Part shown: positions 62,824 to 64,000 of the stretch, piece after piece
Position numbering within the stretch: the first letter of the stretch is position 1
Layout of the letters: the number at the start of each line of letters is the position of its first letter
Assembly (NCBI RefSeq): GCF_009765975.1
Contig: NZ_LMUJ01000072.1
Coordinates: 11,838 to 75,837, forward strand
Direction: 5' to 3'
Length of the DNA: 64,000 nucleotides
Source of the DNA: Acidisphaera sp. S103
Lineage (GTDB): Bacteria; Pseudomonadota; Alphaproteobacteria; Acetobacterales; Acetobacteraceae
Notes under the pieces: model-generated
The model's database searches: none
What the model saw: only the letters and a program-made list of their open reading frames with translations
What the model was told of the DNA's origin: nothing
Program-made: the position numbers and the translations under genes

Positions 62824-63828
62824 ATGCAAACAACAAGACGACGAGTCATCGCATCCACGCTCGGTATCGCGGGCATGAGCGGCCTCGCCGCACCGGCGAT
62901 CGGCCAGCGCGCTCGCGTGCTGCGCTACGGCAGCATGTTGCCAGCCGATAGCATCTACCACCGCGCCTGTGTGATGTTCGGCGACGAACTGGCCAAACTG
63001 TCGTCCGGCAAGCTGAAGGTCCAGGTCTATCCCGACTCGCAACTTGGCACGATCCCCGAGATGATGTCGTCGGTGCAGACCGGGTCGTTGCAAATGACCA
63101 TGGCCGTGTCGGCGTGGTTTTCCAAATTCATGAAGCCGCTGGATGCGTTCACCCTGCCCTACATCGTTCCTTCAGCCGACCAGTTGAAGACGGCACTCGA
63201 CGGCGCCCTTGGGCAACGCATCGCGTCGATGGGCGAATCGACTGGCTTCCAGATCATTGGCTACTGGCTGATCGGCGGCCGCCACATCGTCAACAAGCTG
63301 CGTCCCATCCACAAGCCCGCCGATTGCGCCGGCCTGAAAATCCGAGTGATCAACAGCCAGGTCTACATCCAGACCTTCCGAGCGCTCGGCGCCACCGCGG
63401 TGGCGATGGACCCGTCGGAACTCTACCTGGCCCTGCAACAGGGCGTCGTCGACGGCTTCGAATACCCCCTGCCCGACCTCGTCTCCTACAAGTTCTACGA
63501 GGTCACCAAGTATCTCTCGCTCGATGGCCACACCACCGACTTCTTCCTGATCGCGATCAACCGGCCGCTATGGCAGAGCCTGGACAAGGACGAACAAGGG
63601 ATGATGGCGCAGGCGCTGAAAACCGCGATGGACTGGCAATGGCGGGAACAGCCAGGCGAGATCGAAAAATCTCTGACCAAGCTGAAAACCCTGATGCAGG
63701 TGAACGAATTGACGCCGGAGGAAAAGGCGTCGTTCATCGAAACAACACGACCGGTCTACGCTCAGTTCGAATCCGCGGTGGGAAAAGATTTTCTCGACTT
63801 CGCGCGCAAGCAACTCGGCTCAACCTGA
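62824..63828 (+). CDS. TRAP transporter substrate-binding protein (DctP-like)
   Basis: A 334-residue periplasmic protein with a twin-arginine signal ([20 protein letters not shown]). Mature features are [40 protein letters not shown] and the ligand-clamp region [20 protein letters not shown], ending in [20 protein letters not shown]. The ligand-binding arginine is that of KIRVI. GGGGG precedes the start. Substrate is probably an organic acid, and the oxidoreductase downstream may act on it. Confidence 0.9.
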   Translation: MQTTRRRVIASTLGIAGMSGLAAPAIGQRARVLRYGSMLPADSIYHRACVMFGDELAKLSSGKLKVQVYPDSQLGTIPEMMSSVQTGSLQMTMAVSAWFSKFMKPLDAFTLPYIVPSADQLKTALDGALGQRIASMGESTGFQIIGYWLIGGRHIVNKLRPIHKPADCAGLKIRVINSQVYIQTFRALGATAVAMDPSELYLALQQGVVDGFEYPLPDLVSYKFYEVTKYLSLDGHTTDFFLIAINRPLWQSLDKDEQGMMAQALKTAMDWQWREQPGEIEKSLTKLKTLMQVNELTPEEKASFIETTRPVYAQFESAVGKDFLDFARKQLGST

Positions 63829-63863
63829 AAATCACGCAAGACCAGCAAACGAAGGGGAAACCA

Positions 63864-64000
63864 ATGGCAAACGAACCAGACGCGGACTTCATCGTCATCG
63901 GTGCCGGTTCAGCCGGCTGCGTCATGGCCGCTCGTCTCAGTGAGGACCCAAACGTCAAGGTCGTCCTGCTGGAAGCCGGCGGCGCCGACAGCAATCCGTG
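63864..64000 (+). CDS. GMC oxidoreductase, start only
   Basis: The first 45 codons read [20 protein letters not shown] then [20 protein letters not shown], the FAD-binding start of glucose-methanol-choline oxidoreductases. GAAGGGGAAA precedes the ATG. The window ends inside the gene. It follows the TRAP binding protein by 35 bases, so both probably serve one alcohol or polyol pathway. Confidence 0.85.
   Translation, partial: MANEPDADFIVIGAGSAGCVMAARLSEDPNVKVVLLEAGGADSNP

Overview
The window is GC-rich bacterial chromosome, most likely from an alphaproteobacterium and perhaps an Acetobacteraceae-like member of the Rhodospirillales. This rests on the F0 ATP synthase order atpI-atpB-atpE-atpF'-atpF with separate b and b' subunits, on the tRNA-Thr(CGT)/tadA pair, and on the abundance of solute-binding-protein transporters. 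The lineage is an inference; no rRNA is present.

Positions 1-30600 form a large organosulfur and sulfonate scavenging region. It holds four intact NtaA/SnaA/DszA-type flavin monooxygenases (2421, 8196, 9619, 26878) and a fragment at the left edge. It also holds an SsuD/SfnG-type monooxygenase (29517) and two DszC/SfnB-type acyl-CoA-dehydrogenase-like oxidases (4188, 28272) plus the tail of a third (8083). Transport genes are two SsuABC/TauABC-like ABC systems (5465-8076 and 17978-20644), an orphan SsuA-like binding protein (22418) and a complete peptide/nickel-type ABC system (11028-16271). Accessory genes are a four-domain rhodanese protein, a TauD-family dioxygenase, a YeiH-type exporter with a small Cys-rich protein, and an AprA/AprB-like flavoprotein-ferredoxin pair. 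Most neighbours overlap by ATGA or lie within a few bases, so they form long operons around divergent promoters near 3756-4187, 16272-16872 and 26608-26750. Together they suggest uptake of organic sulfur compounds, oxidative C-S cleavage to sulfite, and handling of that sulfite. No flavin reductase for the two-component monooxygenases is visible.

Positions 30600-43180 are a worn accessory zone. A truncated family-5 binding protein abuts a truncated, frameshifted ClC chloride channel. There are two IS6-family remnants, a further IS6-type N-terminal fragment, an IS5-type fragment, a frameshifted binding-protein gene, a secreted protein built on a 72-bp tandem repeat, an HtrA-like protease, and an MFS / FAD-oxidoreductase / family-5 binding protein operon.

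Positions 43180-47200 are a nitric-oxide module: a Crp/Fnr (NnrR-like) regulator, an operator-like palindrome, a four-helix membrane protein, quinol-type NO reductase and a coupled mini-metalloprotease. A 3' half of tRNA-Gly lies at 47598-47646.

From 47740 rightward the content looks like core genome: tRNA-Thr, tadA, a FUSC-family protein, the F0 ATP synthase operon, small membrane proteins, a hydrolase, a Rieske oxygenase, an enolase-superfamily dehydratase-like enzyme and an RluA-type pseudouridine synthase. A lipoprotein gene flanked by short structured direct repeats follows, then a TRAP transporter (fused QM and P subunits) and the start of a GMC oxidoreductase cut by the window edge.
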